A stretch of DNA of 64,000 nt from Streptomyces griseiscabiei (GTDB taxonomy: Bacteria > Actinomycetota > Actinomycetes > Streptomycetales > Streptomycetaceae): contig NZ_JAGJBZ010000002.1 in NCBI RefSeq assembly GCF_020010925.1, positions 496,001-560,000 on the forward strand, written 5' to 3'. The notes beneath the pieces were generated by a model. That model saw only the letters and a list, made by a program, of their open reading frames with translations, did no database searches and was not told where the DNA came from. Within the stretch, counting starts at the first letter, position 1, and the number at the start of each line of letters is the position of its first letter. The position numbers and the translations under genes were made by a program. Of this stretch, positions 35,338 to 44,688 are shown in pieces.

Positions 35338-38040
35338 GTGAAGGCCATCCGCAGATTCACCGTCCGACCCGTCCTGCCCGAACCCCTCCGTCCGCTCAGC
35401 GAACTGGCGCGCAATCTGCGCTGGTCCTGGCACGCCGAGACCCGTGACCTCTTCCAGTCGGTCGACCCCGAGCGCTGGGCCGCGTCGGGCGGCGACCCCG
35501 TACGCCTCCTCGGCTCCGTCGCCACCCGGCGCCTCGCCGAACTCGCCGAGGACCGGCGCTTCCTGCGCCGGCTGACCGCCGTCGCCGACGACCTGCGTGA
35601 CTACGTCACCGGGGACCGCTGGTACCAGGAGCAGGGGCGGGGGCAGAGCCAAGGGGAGCCCCGGATCCCGGGGCAGTCGCAGGAGCGGACCCCGGGGCAG
35701 GCGCAGGGGACCGAACTCCCTGCCGCCATCGCCTACTTCTCGCCCGAGTTCGGCATCACGGCCGCCCTGCCGCAGTACTCCGGCGGCCTCGGCATCCTCG
35801 CCGGCGACCATCTGAAGGCGGCCAGCGACCTCGGCGTCCCGCTGATCGGCGTCGGACTGCTCTACCGGCACGGCTACTTCCGGCAGACCCTGTCCCGGGA
35901 CGGCTGGCAGCAGGAGCACTATCCGGTGCTCGACCCGAACGAACTGCCCCTGGTACCGCTCCAGGACACCGACGGCACCCCGGCCCAGGTCGGACTGGCC
36001 CTGCCCGGCGGGCGCCGGCTGCACGCCCGGATCTGGCAGGCCCAGGTCGGCCGGGTGCCGCTGCTGCTGCTCGACTCGGACGTCGAGGAGAACGACCTCG
36101 GCGAACGCGGGGTGACCGACCGGCTGTACGGCGGCGGCAGCGAGCACCGGCTCCTCCAGGAGATGCTGCTCGGCATAGGAGGTGTCCGGGCGGTCCGCGC
36201 GTACTGCCGCATCACCGGCCACCCCGGCCCCGAGGTCTTCCACACCAACGAGGGTCACGCCGGCTTCCTCGGCCTGGAGCGGATCGCCGAACTGTGCGAC
36301 GCGGGGCTCGACTTCGACGCCGGTCTGGAGGCGGTCCGCTCCGGCACCGTCTTCACCACCCACACCCCCGTCCCGGCCGGCATCGACCGCTTCGACCGCG
36401 AGCTGGTCGCCCGCCACTTCGGCCCCGACGCCGAACTCCCGCGCCTCGACGTGGGCCGCATCCTCGGCCTCGGCATGGAGACCTACGGGGGCGGTGACCC
36501 GAACGTCTTCAACATGGCGGTGATGGGGCTGCGGCTCGCCCAGCGCGCCAACGGCGTCTCCCTGCTGCACGGGCAGGTCAGCAGGGAGATGTTCTCGGGC
36601 CTGTGGCCGGGCTTCGACCCGGACGAGGTGCCGATCACCTCGGTCACCAACGGGGTGCACGCCCCCACCTGGGTGGCCCCGGAGGTGTTCCGTCTCGGTG
36701 CCCGGCAGATCGGCGCCGAACGGACCGAGGACGCGATGTCCGTCGGCGGCTCCGACCGCTGGGACGCCGTCGGTGACATCCCCGACCAGGACATCTACGA
36801 CCTGCGGAGGGTGCTGAGGGAGCAACTGGTCCTCGAAGTGCGGGAACGCCTGCACGCCTCCTGGCGGCAGCGCGGCGCCGGCACGGCCGAGCTGGGCTGG
36901 ATCGACGGCGTGCTGGACCCGGACGTCCTGACCATCGGCTTCGCACGCCGGGTGCCCTCCTACAAACGCCTGACGCTGATGCTGCGCGACCCCGACCGCC
37001 TCATGGAACTCCTCCTCCACCCGGAACGCCCGATCCAGATCGTGATCGCGGGCAAGTCGCACCCGGCGGACGACGGCGGAAAACGCCTGATCCAGGAACT
37101 GGTGAGGTTCGCGGACGACCCGCGGGTCCGCCACCGGATCGTGTTCCTCCCCGACTACGGCATGGCCATGGCCCAGAAGCTGTACCCGGGCTGCGACGTG
37201 TGGCTCAACAACCCGCTGCGCCCCCTGGAGGCGTGCGGGACGAGCGGCATGAAGGCGGCCCTGAACGGCTGCCTCAACCTGTCCGTCCTGGACGGCTGGT
37301 GGGACGAGTGGTTCCGGCCGGACTTCGGCTGGGCGATCCCCACCGCCGACGGTACGGCCACGGCCGAGGACCAGGACCGCCGGGACGACGTGGAGGCCGC
37401 CGCCCTCTACGACCTGCTGGAACAGCGGGTCGCCCCGCGCTTCTACGAGCGCGGGCCGGGCGGGCTGCCCGACCGCTGGATCGAGATGGTCCGCGAGACC
37501 CTCACCCACCTCGGGCCGAAGGTGCTGGCGGGCCGCATGGTCCGCGAGTACGTCGAGCGCCTGTACGCTCCCGCCGCGCGGGCCCATCGGGCGCTGGTCC
37601 CGGACACGGCCCGGGAACTGTCCGAGTGGAAGGCGCGGGTCCGCGGCGCCTGGCACCGGGTCACGGTGGACCATGTGGAGACCTCGGCGGCACCGCTCGG
37701 CACCGCCGCGGAACTGGGCGCGACGCTGGTGCTGCGCGTCCGCGTCGGCCTCGGCGAACTGTCCCCGGACGACGTCGAGGTCCAGGCGGTCTCCGGCCGC
37801 GTCGACACCGACGACCGCATCACCGACGCGACATCCGTCCCGCTGAAGCCGGTCGGCGGCCCCGACGAGGAGGGCCGCTGGTCCTACGAGGGCCCCCTCT
37901 CCCTCGACCGCACCGGCTCCTTCGGCTACACGGTCCGCATCCTCCCCACCCACCGCCTCCTGGCCGCCCCCGCCGAACTGGGACTGGTGGCGGTGCCGTC
38001 GGAGGAACTGGGGGAGGAGGCGGGGGTGTTGATGCGGTGA
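35338..38040 (+). CDS. glgP: Alpha-glucan phosphorylase
   Basis: Protein of 900 residues, GT35, of the shorter bacterial/archaeal type. It releases glucose 1-phosphate from alpha-1,4-glucans. Motifs: AYFSPEFGITAALPQYSGGLGILAGDHLKAASDLG, HTNEGHAGFLGLERI, TSVTNGVHAPTWV, RVPSYKRLTLMLRDP and the pyridoxal phosphate site EACGTSGMKAALNGCLNLSVLDGWWDE with the cofactor Lys in GMKAALNG. An insert of about 28 Gln/Gly/Pro-rich residues (35626-35712) breaks the N-terminal region. GTG 35338 is chosen because it begins at KAIRRFTVRPVLPEPL, the usual N-terminus. It complements the GlgE operon as the breakdown step. Confidence 0.95.
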   Translation: MKAIRRFTVRPVLPEPLRPLSELARNLRWSWHAETRDLFQSVDPERWAASGGDPVRLLGSVATRRLAELAEDRRFLRRLTAVADDLRDYVTGDRWYQEQGRGQSQGEPRIPGQSQERTPGQAQGTELPAAIAYFSPEFGITAALPQYSGGLGILAGDHLKAASDLGVPLIGVGLLYRHGYFRQTLSRDGWQQEHYPVLDPNELPLVPLQDTDGTPAQVGLALPGGRRLHARIWQAQVGRVPLLLLDSDVEENDLGERGVTDRLYGGGSEHRLLQEMLLGIGGVRAVRAYCRITGHPGPEVFHTNEGHAGFLGLERIAELCDAGLDFDAGLEAVRSGTVFTTHTPVPAGIDRFDRELVARHFGPDAELPRLDVGRILGLGMETYGGGDPNVFNMAVMGLRLAQRANGVSLLHGQVSREMFSGLWPGFDPDEVPITSVTNGVHAPTWVAPEVFRLGARQIGAERTEDAMSVGGSDRWDAVGDIPDQDIYDLRRVLREQLVLEVRERLHASWRQRGAGTAELGWIDGVLDPDVLTIGFARRVPSYKRLTLMLRDPDRLMELLLHPERPIQIVIAGKSHPADDGGKRLIQELVRFADDPRVRHRIVFLPDYGMAMAQKLYPGCDVWLNNPLRPLEACGTSGMKAALNGCLNLSVLDGWWDEWFRPDFGWAIPTADGTATAEDQDRRDDVEAAALYDLLEQRVAPRFYERGPGGLPDRWIEMVRETLTHLGPKVLAGRMVREYVERLYAPAARAHRALVPDTARELSEWKARVRGAWHRVTVDHVETSAAPLGTAAELGATLVLRVRVGLGELSPDDVEVQAVSGRVDTDDRITDATSVPLKPVGGPDEEGRWSYEGPLSLDRTGSFGYTVRILPTHRLLAAPAELGLVAVPSEELGEEAGVLMR

Positions 38041-38101
38041 CCCGGGCGGGCGGGGTGTGCGCCGGTTCACTCCGCCCGTTGCCCGCCGGCGGGGCGGCCG
38101 T

Positions 38102-38635
38102 TCACTCCTTGGGGTCCCCCGCCAGCCTCCGCAGCACCACCCCGCACCGCCGGGCGTACGCGTGTTGCAGTCCCCGGGTCGCCGCGCCGCCCGCGCGGGC
38201 GTACCACTTGGCGCCGCGGCTGAAGGCGGTGACGGTGAGCCAGACGGTGCCGTCGCCGGTGCGGTCGACGATGAAGGCTTCCTCGCCGCATTCCGGGTGG
38301 CCGGGCAGCGTGCCGTAGGCCCAGCCCTTGCGGCGGGGTTCGTCGACCGTCCAGACGACGCGGCAGGGGGCCTTGATGAGGCCGCCCAGGGTCAGGGTCA
38401 CGTCGACGCCCGGGGCGGCCTCGGCCGCGTCCGCGCGTATGCCGACGCCCAGCGCGCGGTGCATCTCCCAGGTGAGGACGGCGTGCGCGGCCCGTGCGAA
38501 CACGTCCGTGCCCTCGCCTATGCGGGAGCGGACGTGGAGGGGGTTGAAGTCGGGCGGGCAGTGGCCCTCACGGGTCGCGCCGACCGCGTCGTAGGTGAAG
38601 GGGCCCTCGGGTAGGGGGCCGTTGGTTTCGGGCAT
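38102..38635 (-). CDS. DUF1990 family protein
   Basis: Protein of 177 residues. The order FTYDAVGATREG, RSRIGEGTDVFARAAHAVLTWEMHRALGV, APCRVVWTVDEPRRKGWAYGTLPGHPECGEEAFIVDR and AFSRGAKWYARAGGAATRGLQHAYARRC matches DUF1990, a START-like fold of unknown function. The GHPExGEE stretch is the family hallmark. No signal peptide. It is read alone, convergent with glgP, and separated from the upstream protease by a terminator. Confidence 0.88.
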   Translation of the reverse strand: MPETNGPLPEGPFTYDAVGATREGHCPPDFNPLHVRSRIGEGTDVFARAAHAVLTWEMHRALGVGIRADAAEAAPGVDVTLTLGGLIKAPCRVVWTVDEPRRKGWAYGTLPGHPECGEEAFIVDRTGDGTVWLTVTAFSRGAKWYARAGGAATRGLQHAYARRCGVVLRRLAGDPKE

Positions 38636-38648
38636 GGCGCAAAGACTA

Positions 38649-38687
38649 GGGCGGCACCCGGAGTCGCCTTCTCTCCGGGTGCCGCCC
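38649..38687 (-). terminator. Perfect 15-bp terminator after first M4 protease
   Basis: Arms 38649-38663 and 38673-38687 are exact reverse complements with a 9-nt loop, 16 bases beyond the protease stop. Confidence 0.85.
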
Positions 38688-38703
38688 CTGGCTCAGGTGA
38701 GCG

Positions 38704-40374
38704 TCACGCCGTGACGTTGACCGCCGCCCACGCCGCGTTCACCGCCGCGTACTCCGCGCTGCCGGAGCCGTAGAGGGAGGACGCCGCGTTCAGGGTCGCC
38801 GTGCGGGCGCCCTTGTAGTTCGTGGTCGAGGTCATGTAGGTCGAGAGGGCCTTGTACCAGATCTGGACGGCCTTGTCGCGGCCGATGCCCGAGAGCGTGG
38901 CGCCGTTGGAGGTGGGGGAGTTGTAGGAGACCCCGTTGATCGTCTTGGCGCCGCTGCCCTCCGACAGCAGGTAGAAGAAGTGGTTCGCCGGGCCCGAGGA
39001 GTAGTGGACGTCCAGGCCGCCGAGCGAGGAGGACCAGTAGTTGGCCGACGAGCCGTCCTTGCTGGGCTGGTCCATGTAGCGCAGCGGCGTGCCGTTGCCG
39101 TTGATGTTGACCTTCTCGCCGATGAGGTAGTCGCCCGGGTCCTTGGAGTTGGCGGCGTAGAACTCGACCGCCGTGCCGAAGATGTCCGAGGTGGCCTCGT
39201 TCAGACCGCCGGACTCGCCGCTGTAGTTGAGGCCCGCGGTGTTGGAGGTGAGGCCGTGGCTCATCTCGTGCCCCGCCACGTCCAGCGAGGTGAGCGGCTT
39301 GGTGTTGCCCGCGCCGTCGCCGTACGTCATGCAGAAGCAGTCGTCGTCCCAGAAGGCGTTGATGTACGCGTTGCCGAAGTGGACGCGGGAGTACGCGGCG
39401 ACACCGTTGTTCTTGATGCCGTTGCGGCCGAGGACGTTCTTGTAGAAGTCCCAGGTGACCTGGGCGCCGTAGTGGGCGTCCACGGCGGCGTTCTGGTCGG
39501 TGGAGGAACTGGAGACGGCGCCGGTGCCCCACTTGTCGTCGGCGTCGGTGAAGAGCGTGCCGGTCGAGGCCGACGTGGAGCGGGCCTTGTTGTAGGTCTT
39601 GTGGCCGCCGCGCCCGGCGTCGGTCAGGTTGTACGTCGAGCCCGACAGGGTCGTGCCGAGGGTGACCGTGCCGTTGTACTGGCTGTTGCCGCTGCCGGTC
39701 TGGACGGCCTCCCACTCGTACAGCTTCTTGCCGCTCTCCGCGTCGGTGACGACGTGGAGCTGCTGCGGGGTGCCGTCGTGCTGGAAGCCGCCGACGACCG
39801 TCTCGTAGGCGAGGACGGGCTTGCCGCTCGCGGCCCAGACGACCTTGCGCGGGGCCTCGTCGGCCGCGCTCTTGGTGGAGCCCTCGGCCTTGGCGGCCTT
39901 GAGCGCCTGCTTCTCGGCGGTGGCCTTGGTGACGTCCGCGGTCAGGTCGGAGACCTTGACGGACGCCTTCGTGGCCTTGGTGACGCTCTTGATGTCGCCG
40001 GCCTTGGACTCGTGGACGACGAGGTCGCCGCCGAGGACCGGGAGGCCGCCGTAGGTGCGCTCGTAGCGCGTGTGGACGGTGCCGTCGGCGTCCTTGAGGA
40101 CGTCGCGGACGACCAGTTCCTCCTTGGCGCCCAGGCCTATCTCGTCGGCGGTCTCGGCCGTGGCCGCGTCCGCCTCCTTGATCAGGGCGGTGCGCGCGGC
40201 GGGGGTCAGCAGGACCGGGGCTCCGGCCGGCTTGGCCTTGTCCGCGACCGGCGCGGGCTGGGCGGTGGCACCGGTGGTGAGACCGGTGGAGAGCAGCGCG
40301 CCGGCGGCGACGGCGGTCGCGATGGCGAGGGTGGTGCGCTGGTGACGCGCGTAGAGAGGACGTCGGGGAGTCAC
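38704..40374 (-). CDS. Secreted M4 (thermolysin-like) metalloprotease
   Basis: Protein of 556 residues. Signal peptide (HQRTTLAIATAVAAGALLSTG up to TGATAQPA), FTP and PepSY-type propeptide (KEELVVRDVLKDADGTVHTRYERTYGGLPVLGGDLVVH), then the catalytic domain. Zinc site HEMSH in LDVAGHEMSHGLTSNTAGL with the third ligand Glu in GGLNEATSDIFG, and the catalytic-domain C-terminal His in GPANHFFYLLSEG. GTG 40374 has AAGGAG 5 nt upstream. It ends directly after the peptidase domain, whereas its upstream paralogue carries an extra P domain. The two are tandem duplicates with separate terminators. Confidence 0.96.
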   Translation of the reverse strand: MTPRRPLYARHQRTTLAIATAVAAGALLSTGLTTGATAQPAPVADKAKPAGAPVLLTPAARTALIKEADAATAETADEIGLGAKEELVVRDVLKDADGTVHTRYERTYGGLPVLGGDLVVHESKAGDIKSVTKATKASVKVSDLTADVTKATAEKQALKAAKAEGSTKSAADEAPRKVVWAASGKPVLAYETVVGGFQHDGTPQQLHVVTDAESGKKLYEWEAVQTGSGNSQYNGTVTLGTTLSGSTYNLTDAGRGGHKTYNKARSTSASTGTLFTDADDKWGTGAVSSSSTDQNAAVDAHYGAQVTWDFYKNVLGRNGIKNNGVAAYSRVHFGNAYINAFWDDDCFCMTYGDGAGNTKPLTSLDVAGHEMSHGLTSNTAGLNYSGESGGLNEATSDIFGTAVEFYAANSKDPGDYLIGEKVNINGNGTPLRYMDQPSKDGSSANYWSSSLGGLDVHYSSGPANHFFYLLSEGSGAKTINGVSYNSPTSNGATLSGIGRDKAVQIWYKALSTYMTSTTNYKGARTATLNAASSLYGSGSAEYAAVNAAWAAVNVTA

Positions 40375-40518
40375 ACGAGCTCCTTATGTGGGGGAGTTGC
40401 TGCGGTGCTGGTGCGGCGGGTGAGGGAAGAGTGACACCTGGGTCGTGTCCATGTCATGAGGGGGTGATGATGTTGGCCGAAAGTCAACTGTCCGGTGAAT
40501 GGTGCGCGAACATGAACG

Positions 40519-40558
40519 GGCGCCGCCCCGGCGGGAATCGACCCACCGGGGCGGCGCC
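40519..40558 (-). terminator. GC-rich terminator after second M4 protease
   Basis: A 13-bp stem (40519-40531 with 40546-40558) continues after one mismatch with GGG/CCC around AATCGA. It lies 35 bases after the stop of the 40593 gene and upstream of the next protease. Confidence 0.8.
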
Positions 40559-40592
40559 TTTCAGGAACGGCGAGCGCGTGCGCGCGAGCGTC

Positions 40593-42659
40593 CTACGGGA
40601 ACGTCAGCTTCCAGCTGTTGATGTACCCGGTGTCCTGTGCCGCGTTGTCCTGGACCCTCAACTGCCAGACGCCGTTGGCCACTTCGGAGGAGGCGTTGAC
40701 GGTGTACGTGGTGTTGAGGTTGTCCGAGCTGCCGCCGGTGCCGTACGCCTTCATCGTGTACGCCGTGCCGTCGGGGGCGACCAGCTGGACCTGGAGGTCA
40801 CCGACGTAGGTGTGGACGATGTCCACGGCGACCGCGAGGTTCGAGGGTGCGTTTCCGGTCCGGCCGGAGACCGTGATCGGCGAGGTGACCGCCGCGCCGT
40901 TGTCCGGAATCGATACGTCGGTCGTGGACTCGAACGACGTACCGCCGCCCCCGCCGCCACCGGGCCGGGTGCCCACGTTGATGCCCGCCCAGGCGTTCTG
41001 CACCGCCGTGTACTCGGCGGACGTGGTGCCGTACAGCTCACCGGTGGCCGCGAGGGTGCCGGTGCGGGCCGCCGCGTAGTTGGTCGTGGACGTGAACTTC
41101 GTGGTCAGCGCCCGGAACCAGATCTTCTCCGCCTTGTCGCGGCCGATGCCCGTCACCGGGAGGCCGTCCGAGGTGGCCGAGTTGTAGCTCACGCCGTTGA
41201 TGGTCTTGGCGCCGCTGCCCTCGGAGAGGAGGTAGAAGAAGTGGTTCGCGGGACCCGAGGAGTAGTGCACGTCGATCGAGCCGATGCCCGAGTACCACGA
41301 GTCCTTCGAGGAACCGTCCTTGCTCGGCCGGTCCATGTAGCGCAGCGGCGTGCCGTTGCCGTTGATGTTGATCTCCTCGCCGATGAGGTAGTCACCGACG
41401 TCGGAGGAGTTGTTGGCGTAGAACTCGACGGTCGAGCCGAAGATGTCCGAGGTGGCCTCGTTCAGACCGCCGGACTCGCCGCTGTAGTTGAGGCCCGCGG
41501 TGTTGGACGTGAGGCCGTGGGTCATCTCGTGCGCGGCCACGTCGATCGAGGTCAGCGGGTTGGCGTTGCCCGAGCCGTCGCCGTACGTCATGCAGAAGCA
41601 GGAGTCCTGCCAGAACGCGTTGACGTAGTTGTTGCCGTAGTGGACGCGGGAGTAGGCGCCGACGCCGTCCCCGCGGATGCCGTTGCGGCCGTGCACGTTC
41701 TTGTAGTAGTCCCAGGTCAGCGCCGCGCCGTAGTGGGCGTCGGCGCCGGCCGACTCCAGGTTCGACGGGCTGCCGTTGCCCCAGACGTCGTCGGGGCCGG
41801 AGAACAGGGTCCCGGTGCCGGAGGAGCCGCGGTTCAGGTTGTACGTCTTGTGGCCGCCGCGCGCGCCGTCGGTGAGGTTGTACGTCGAACCGGACTGGGT
41901 GGTGCCGAGGGTCACCTGGCCGCTGTAGACCGTGTTGCCGGTGCCGGTCTCGACCGCCTCCCACTCGTACAGCTTGGCGCCGCTGGTGGCGTCCGTGACG
42001 ACGTGCAGCTCCTGCGGGGTGCCGTCGTGCTGGAAGCCGCCGACGACCGTCTCGTAGGCGAGGACGGGCTTGCCGCTCGCCGCCCAGACGACCTTGCGGG
42101 GCGCGCGGTTGATCTCGGGGCTCTTGGCGTCCTCGGCCTTCGCCGCGCCGAGCGCCTGCTTCTCGGCCTTGCCCTTGGTGACGGTCGGCGTCAGCGACGG
42201 CACACCGATCTTCGCCTTGGTCGCCTTGACCACGTCCTTGGTCGCGCCCGCCTTCGAGGTCTCGACGACCAGGTCGCCGCCGAGGACCGGGAGGCCGTCG
42301 TACGTCCGCTCGTAGCGGGTGTGCACGGTGCCGTCGCCGTCCTTGACCACGTCACGGACGACGAGCTTCTCCTTGGCGCCGAGGTTCAGCTCCTCGGCGG
42401 TCGCCGCCTTGGTGGCGTTGGCCTCGCGTATCAGCTCGGCCCGCTGGGCGGGGGTGAGCTTGACCGAGGCCGCGCCGGTGGCCTTGCCCGCGGCCGACGG
42501 TGCCTTCTCCGGGGCGGCGGTGGCGGAGCCCGACTGGACGGCGGCGGCCAGCAGGGCGGTGACGGCCACGAGCGCCCCGGCGGCCGCGCGGCGCCGGGTG
42601 CGGTGACCGAGGGTGTTACCGGTGTGGGAGGTGCGTCTGTGGGACTGGCGTCTCAACAC
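40593..42659 (-). CDS. Secreted M4 metalloprotease with C-terminal P domain
   Basis: Protein of 688 residues. Signal peptide RRRAAAGALVAVTALLAAAVQSGSATA, FTP/PepSY propeptide and catalytic domain closely parallel the downstream gene (HEMTH zinc site in DVAAHEMTHGLTSNTAGL, Glu in GGLNEATSDIFG). A Gly-rich hinge (TRPGGGGGGGTSFES) leads to a proprotein-convertase P-type beta domain of about 115 residues (TDVSIPDNGAAVTSPITVSG to DTGYINSWKLTFP), often involved in substrate or surface binding or stability. GTG 42659 lies 3 nt from AAGGAG and TTG 42656 lies 6 nt from it, so either may be used. Confidence 0.95.
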   Translation of the reverse strand: MLRRQSHRRTSHTGNTLGHRTRRRAAAGALVAVTALLAAAVQSGSATAAPEKAPSAAGKATGAASVKLTPAQRAELIREANATKAATAEELNLGAKEKLVVRDVVKDGDGTVHTRYERTYDGLPVLGGDLVVETSKAGATKDVVKATKAKIGVPSLTPTVTKGKAEKQALGAAKAEDAKSPEINRAPRKVVWAASGKPVLAYETVVGGFQHDGTPQELHVVTDATSGAKLYEWEAVETGTGNTVYSGQVTLGTTQSGSTYNLTDGARGGHKTYNLNRGSSGTGTLFSGPDDVWGNGSPSNLESAGADAHYGAALTWDYYKNVHGRNGIRGDGVGAYSRVHYGNNYVNAFWQDSCFCMTYGDGSGNANPLTSIDVAAHEMTHGLTSNTAGLNYSGESGGLNEATSDIFGSTVEFYANNSSDVGDYLIGEEININGNGTPLRYMDRPSKDGSSKDSWYSGIGSIDVHYSSGPANHFFYLLSEGSGAKTINGVSYNSATSDGLPVTGIGRDKAEKIWFRALTTKFTSTTNYAAARTGTLAATGELYGTTSAEYTAVQNAWAGINVGTRPGGGGGGGTSFESTTDVSIPDNGAAVTSPITVSGRTGNAPSNLAVAVDIVHTYVGDLQVQLVAPDGTAYTMKAYGTGGSSDNLNTTYTVNASSEVANGVWQLRVQDNAAQDTGYINSWKLTFP

Positions 42660-42909
42660 TGACTCCTTCTGCGTGGCCGCGGTTCGCGCGGCCAGGGGAG
42701 AACGGACGGCTGGTGGCCGCCCGGGCAGAACAAGGTGAGAACTGATGAACGCGAAACCACATACGTGGGGGGTGCCGCGCGGCACGGCGCACTGGTTGTG
42801 AGGTTGCTGTGCCGCGGTTGTGGGCAGAGTGGCACCAGATCGCGCTTCCTGTCAGGACCGCGTCAAGAAGTTGGCCGGAAACGCTCCGTTGACCGGTTGG
42901 TCATGTTCG

Positions 42910-44688
42910 CTATACGGACCGTTCCCCGTGCCACCTCCGCCACAGCGCCGCGTACGCCCCCTCGGCCGCCACCAGCTCCTCGTGGGTGCCGAGTTCGGTG
43001 ATGCGGCCGTCCTCCATGACGGCCACACGGTCCGCGTCGTGGGCGGTGTGCAGACGGTGGGCGATGGCGACGACGGTGCGGCCGTGGAGGACGGCGGCGA
43101 GGGCGCGTTCGGTGTGGCGGGCCGTGGTGGGGTCGAGGAGCGCGGTCGCCTCGTCCAGGACGAGGGTGTGCGGGTCGGCCAGGACGACCCGGGCCAGGGC
43201 GAGTTGCTGGGCCTGGGAGCCGTCCGTACGGCGACCGCCCTCGCCGAGCCGGGCGTCGAGGCCCCCGGGCAGGTCACGGACCCAGCCGTCCGCCCCCACG
43301 GCCGCCAGCGCCGCCCACAACTCCCCGTCCGCTGCCGACGGTTCGGCGATCAGCAGATTGTCCCGGACCGTGCCCAGGAACACATGGTGCTCCTGGGTGA
43401 CCAGGACGACCTGCCGGCGCAGCCGCTCGGGGCCGAGGTCGACGACGGGGACGCCGCCGACCGTCACGGTGCCGGACGTCGGCGCGTCGATGCCCGCGAG
43501 AAGACGGCTGAGTGTCGTCTTCCCGGCGCCCGACGGGCCCACCACCGCGAGGCGTTCACCGGGCCGGACCGTCAGATCGACCCCGCGCAGCACCTCCCCG
43601 CCCCGCTCGTACGCGTAACGGACGTCCGTCACGTCGATACGGTCGTCCACCGGTTCGGGAGTGACGGCGGAGCCCGCGCGCGGCGCCCCGGCCAGCCCCT
43701 CGACCCGCGCGAACGAGGCACCGCTGCTCTGCAGCATCTCGACCCGCATCAGGATCTCGTCCAGCGGGCCGGTGAGCTGCTGCAGATACAGGGCCGCCGA
43801 CACCACCGTGCCCAGCGTGACCGAGCCGCGCGCGAGCAGCGCCCCGCCCACCAGCAGGACCAGCACCTGCGGCACGAAGTACGAGACGTCCATGCCCGGG
43901 AAGAGCACCGTGCGCAGGAACAGGGTGTGGAGGCGGCGCCGCCGGGACGTCTCCAGCGCGTCCCCGCTCGCCGCGATCCGCCGTCGTTCCAGCCGCAGCG
44001 CCTCGACCGTACGGGCCCCGGACGCGGTCGCCGCGACGATCTCCGCGACCTCCGAATTGGCCGCGCCCTCCGCGAGATACCCGGTCCGTGCCCGGCGCAG
44101 ATACCAGCGCAGCACCACCCCGATCCCGCTCAGCCCGAACAGCGCGCACACCCCGAGCAGCGGGTCCAGCGCGAACACCGCGCCGATCAGGAACAGCGCC
44201 TGCACCGAGCTGATCAGCAGCTCGGGGCCCGCGTCCCGCAGCGTCCGGCCGACCGCGTCCACGTCGGCCGTGCCGCGCGCCGTCAGATCACCGGTCCCCG
44301 CCCGCTCCACGACCGACGCCGGCAGCGCGAGTGTCCGGTCCACGAACTCCTCCCGCACCCGTGCGAGCGTCCGCTCCCCGAACCGGTGCGCCACGTACCG
44401 GGCCCAGCGCGCCAGCAGCAACTGCGCCAGCGCGCACACCAGGATCACCGCCGCCAGCCGGTCCACCGTCCCGACGCCGGCCCCGCCGCGCACCTCGTCG
44501 ATGATCCGCCCCACCAGCCACGGCCCGGCCAGCCCCGTCGCCGCGGCGGCTCCGTTCAGCCCCAGCACGGCGAGGAACGCCCGGCCGTCCGCCCGTACCA
44601 GGCGTACGGTGGCCCGCCGCACCGTGGCCGCGTCCGCGACGGGCAGCCGGTCCGAGGAGGCGCCGGGCAGGGGGTCGAGCACCGTCAC
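42910..44688 (-). CDS. ABC exporter half-transporter with intact Walker A, degenerate signature
   Basis: Protein of 592 residues: six-helix membrane domain then ATPase. Walker A is [16 protein letters not shown]-loop [10 protein letters not shown], Walker [13 protein letters not shown] and the switch His in [15 protein letters not shown], all intact. The signature, normally LSGGQ, reads [14 protein letters not shown]. Its partner, the gene just upstream, has the opposite defects, so the two should form one heterodimer with a single working ATP site. It starts at GTG 44688 overlapping the partner stop (GTGA). Substrate unknown; the class includes multidrug, peptide and siderophore exporters. 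Confidence 0.93.
   Translation of the reverse strand: MTVLDPLPGASSDRLPVADAATVRRATVRLVRADGRAFLAVLGLNGAAAATGLAGPWLVGRIIDEVRGGAGVGTVDRLAAVILVCALAQLLLARWARYVAHRFGERTLARVREEFVDRTLALPASVVERAGTGDLTARGTADVDAVGRTLRDAGPELLISSVQALFLIGAVFALDPLLGVCALFGLSGIGVVLRWYLRRARTGYLAEGAANSEVAEIVAATASGARTVEALRLERRRIAASGDALETSRRRRLHTLFLRTVLFPGMDVSYFVPQVLVLLVGGALLARGSVTLGTVVSAALYLQQLTGPLDEILMRVEMLQSSGASFARVEGLAGAPRAGSAVTPEPVDDRIDVTDVRYAYERGGEVLRGVDLTVRPGERLAVVGPSGAGKTTLSRLLAGIDAPTSGTVTVGGVPVVDLGPERLRRQVVLVTQEHHVFLGTVRDNLLIAEPSAADGELWAALAAVGADGWVRDLPGGLDARLGEGGRRTDGSQAQQLALARVVLADPHTLVLDEATALLDPTTARHTERALAAVLHGRTVVAIAHRLHTAHDADRVAVMEDGRITELGTHEELVAAEGAYAALWRRWHGERSV

Noticed and set aside
34882..38070. Open frame of more than 1000 codons antisense to glgP
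   Set aside because: Antisense of a well-conserved phosphorylase; composition is typical of a non-coding shadow frame.
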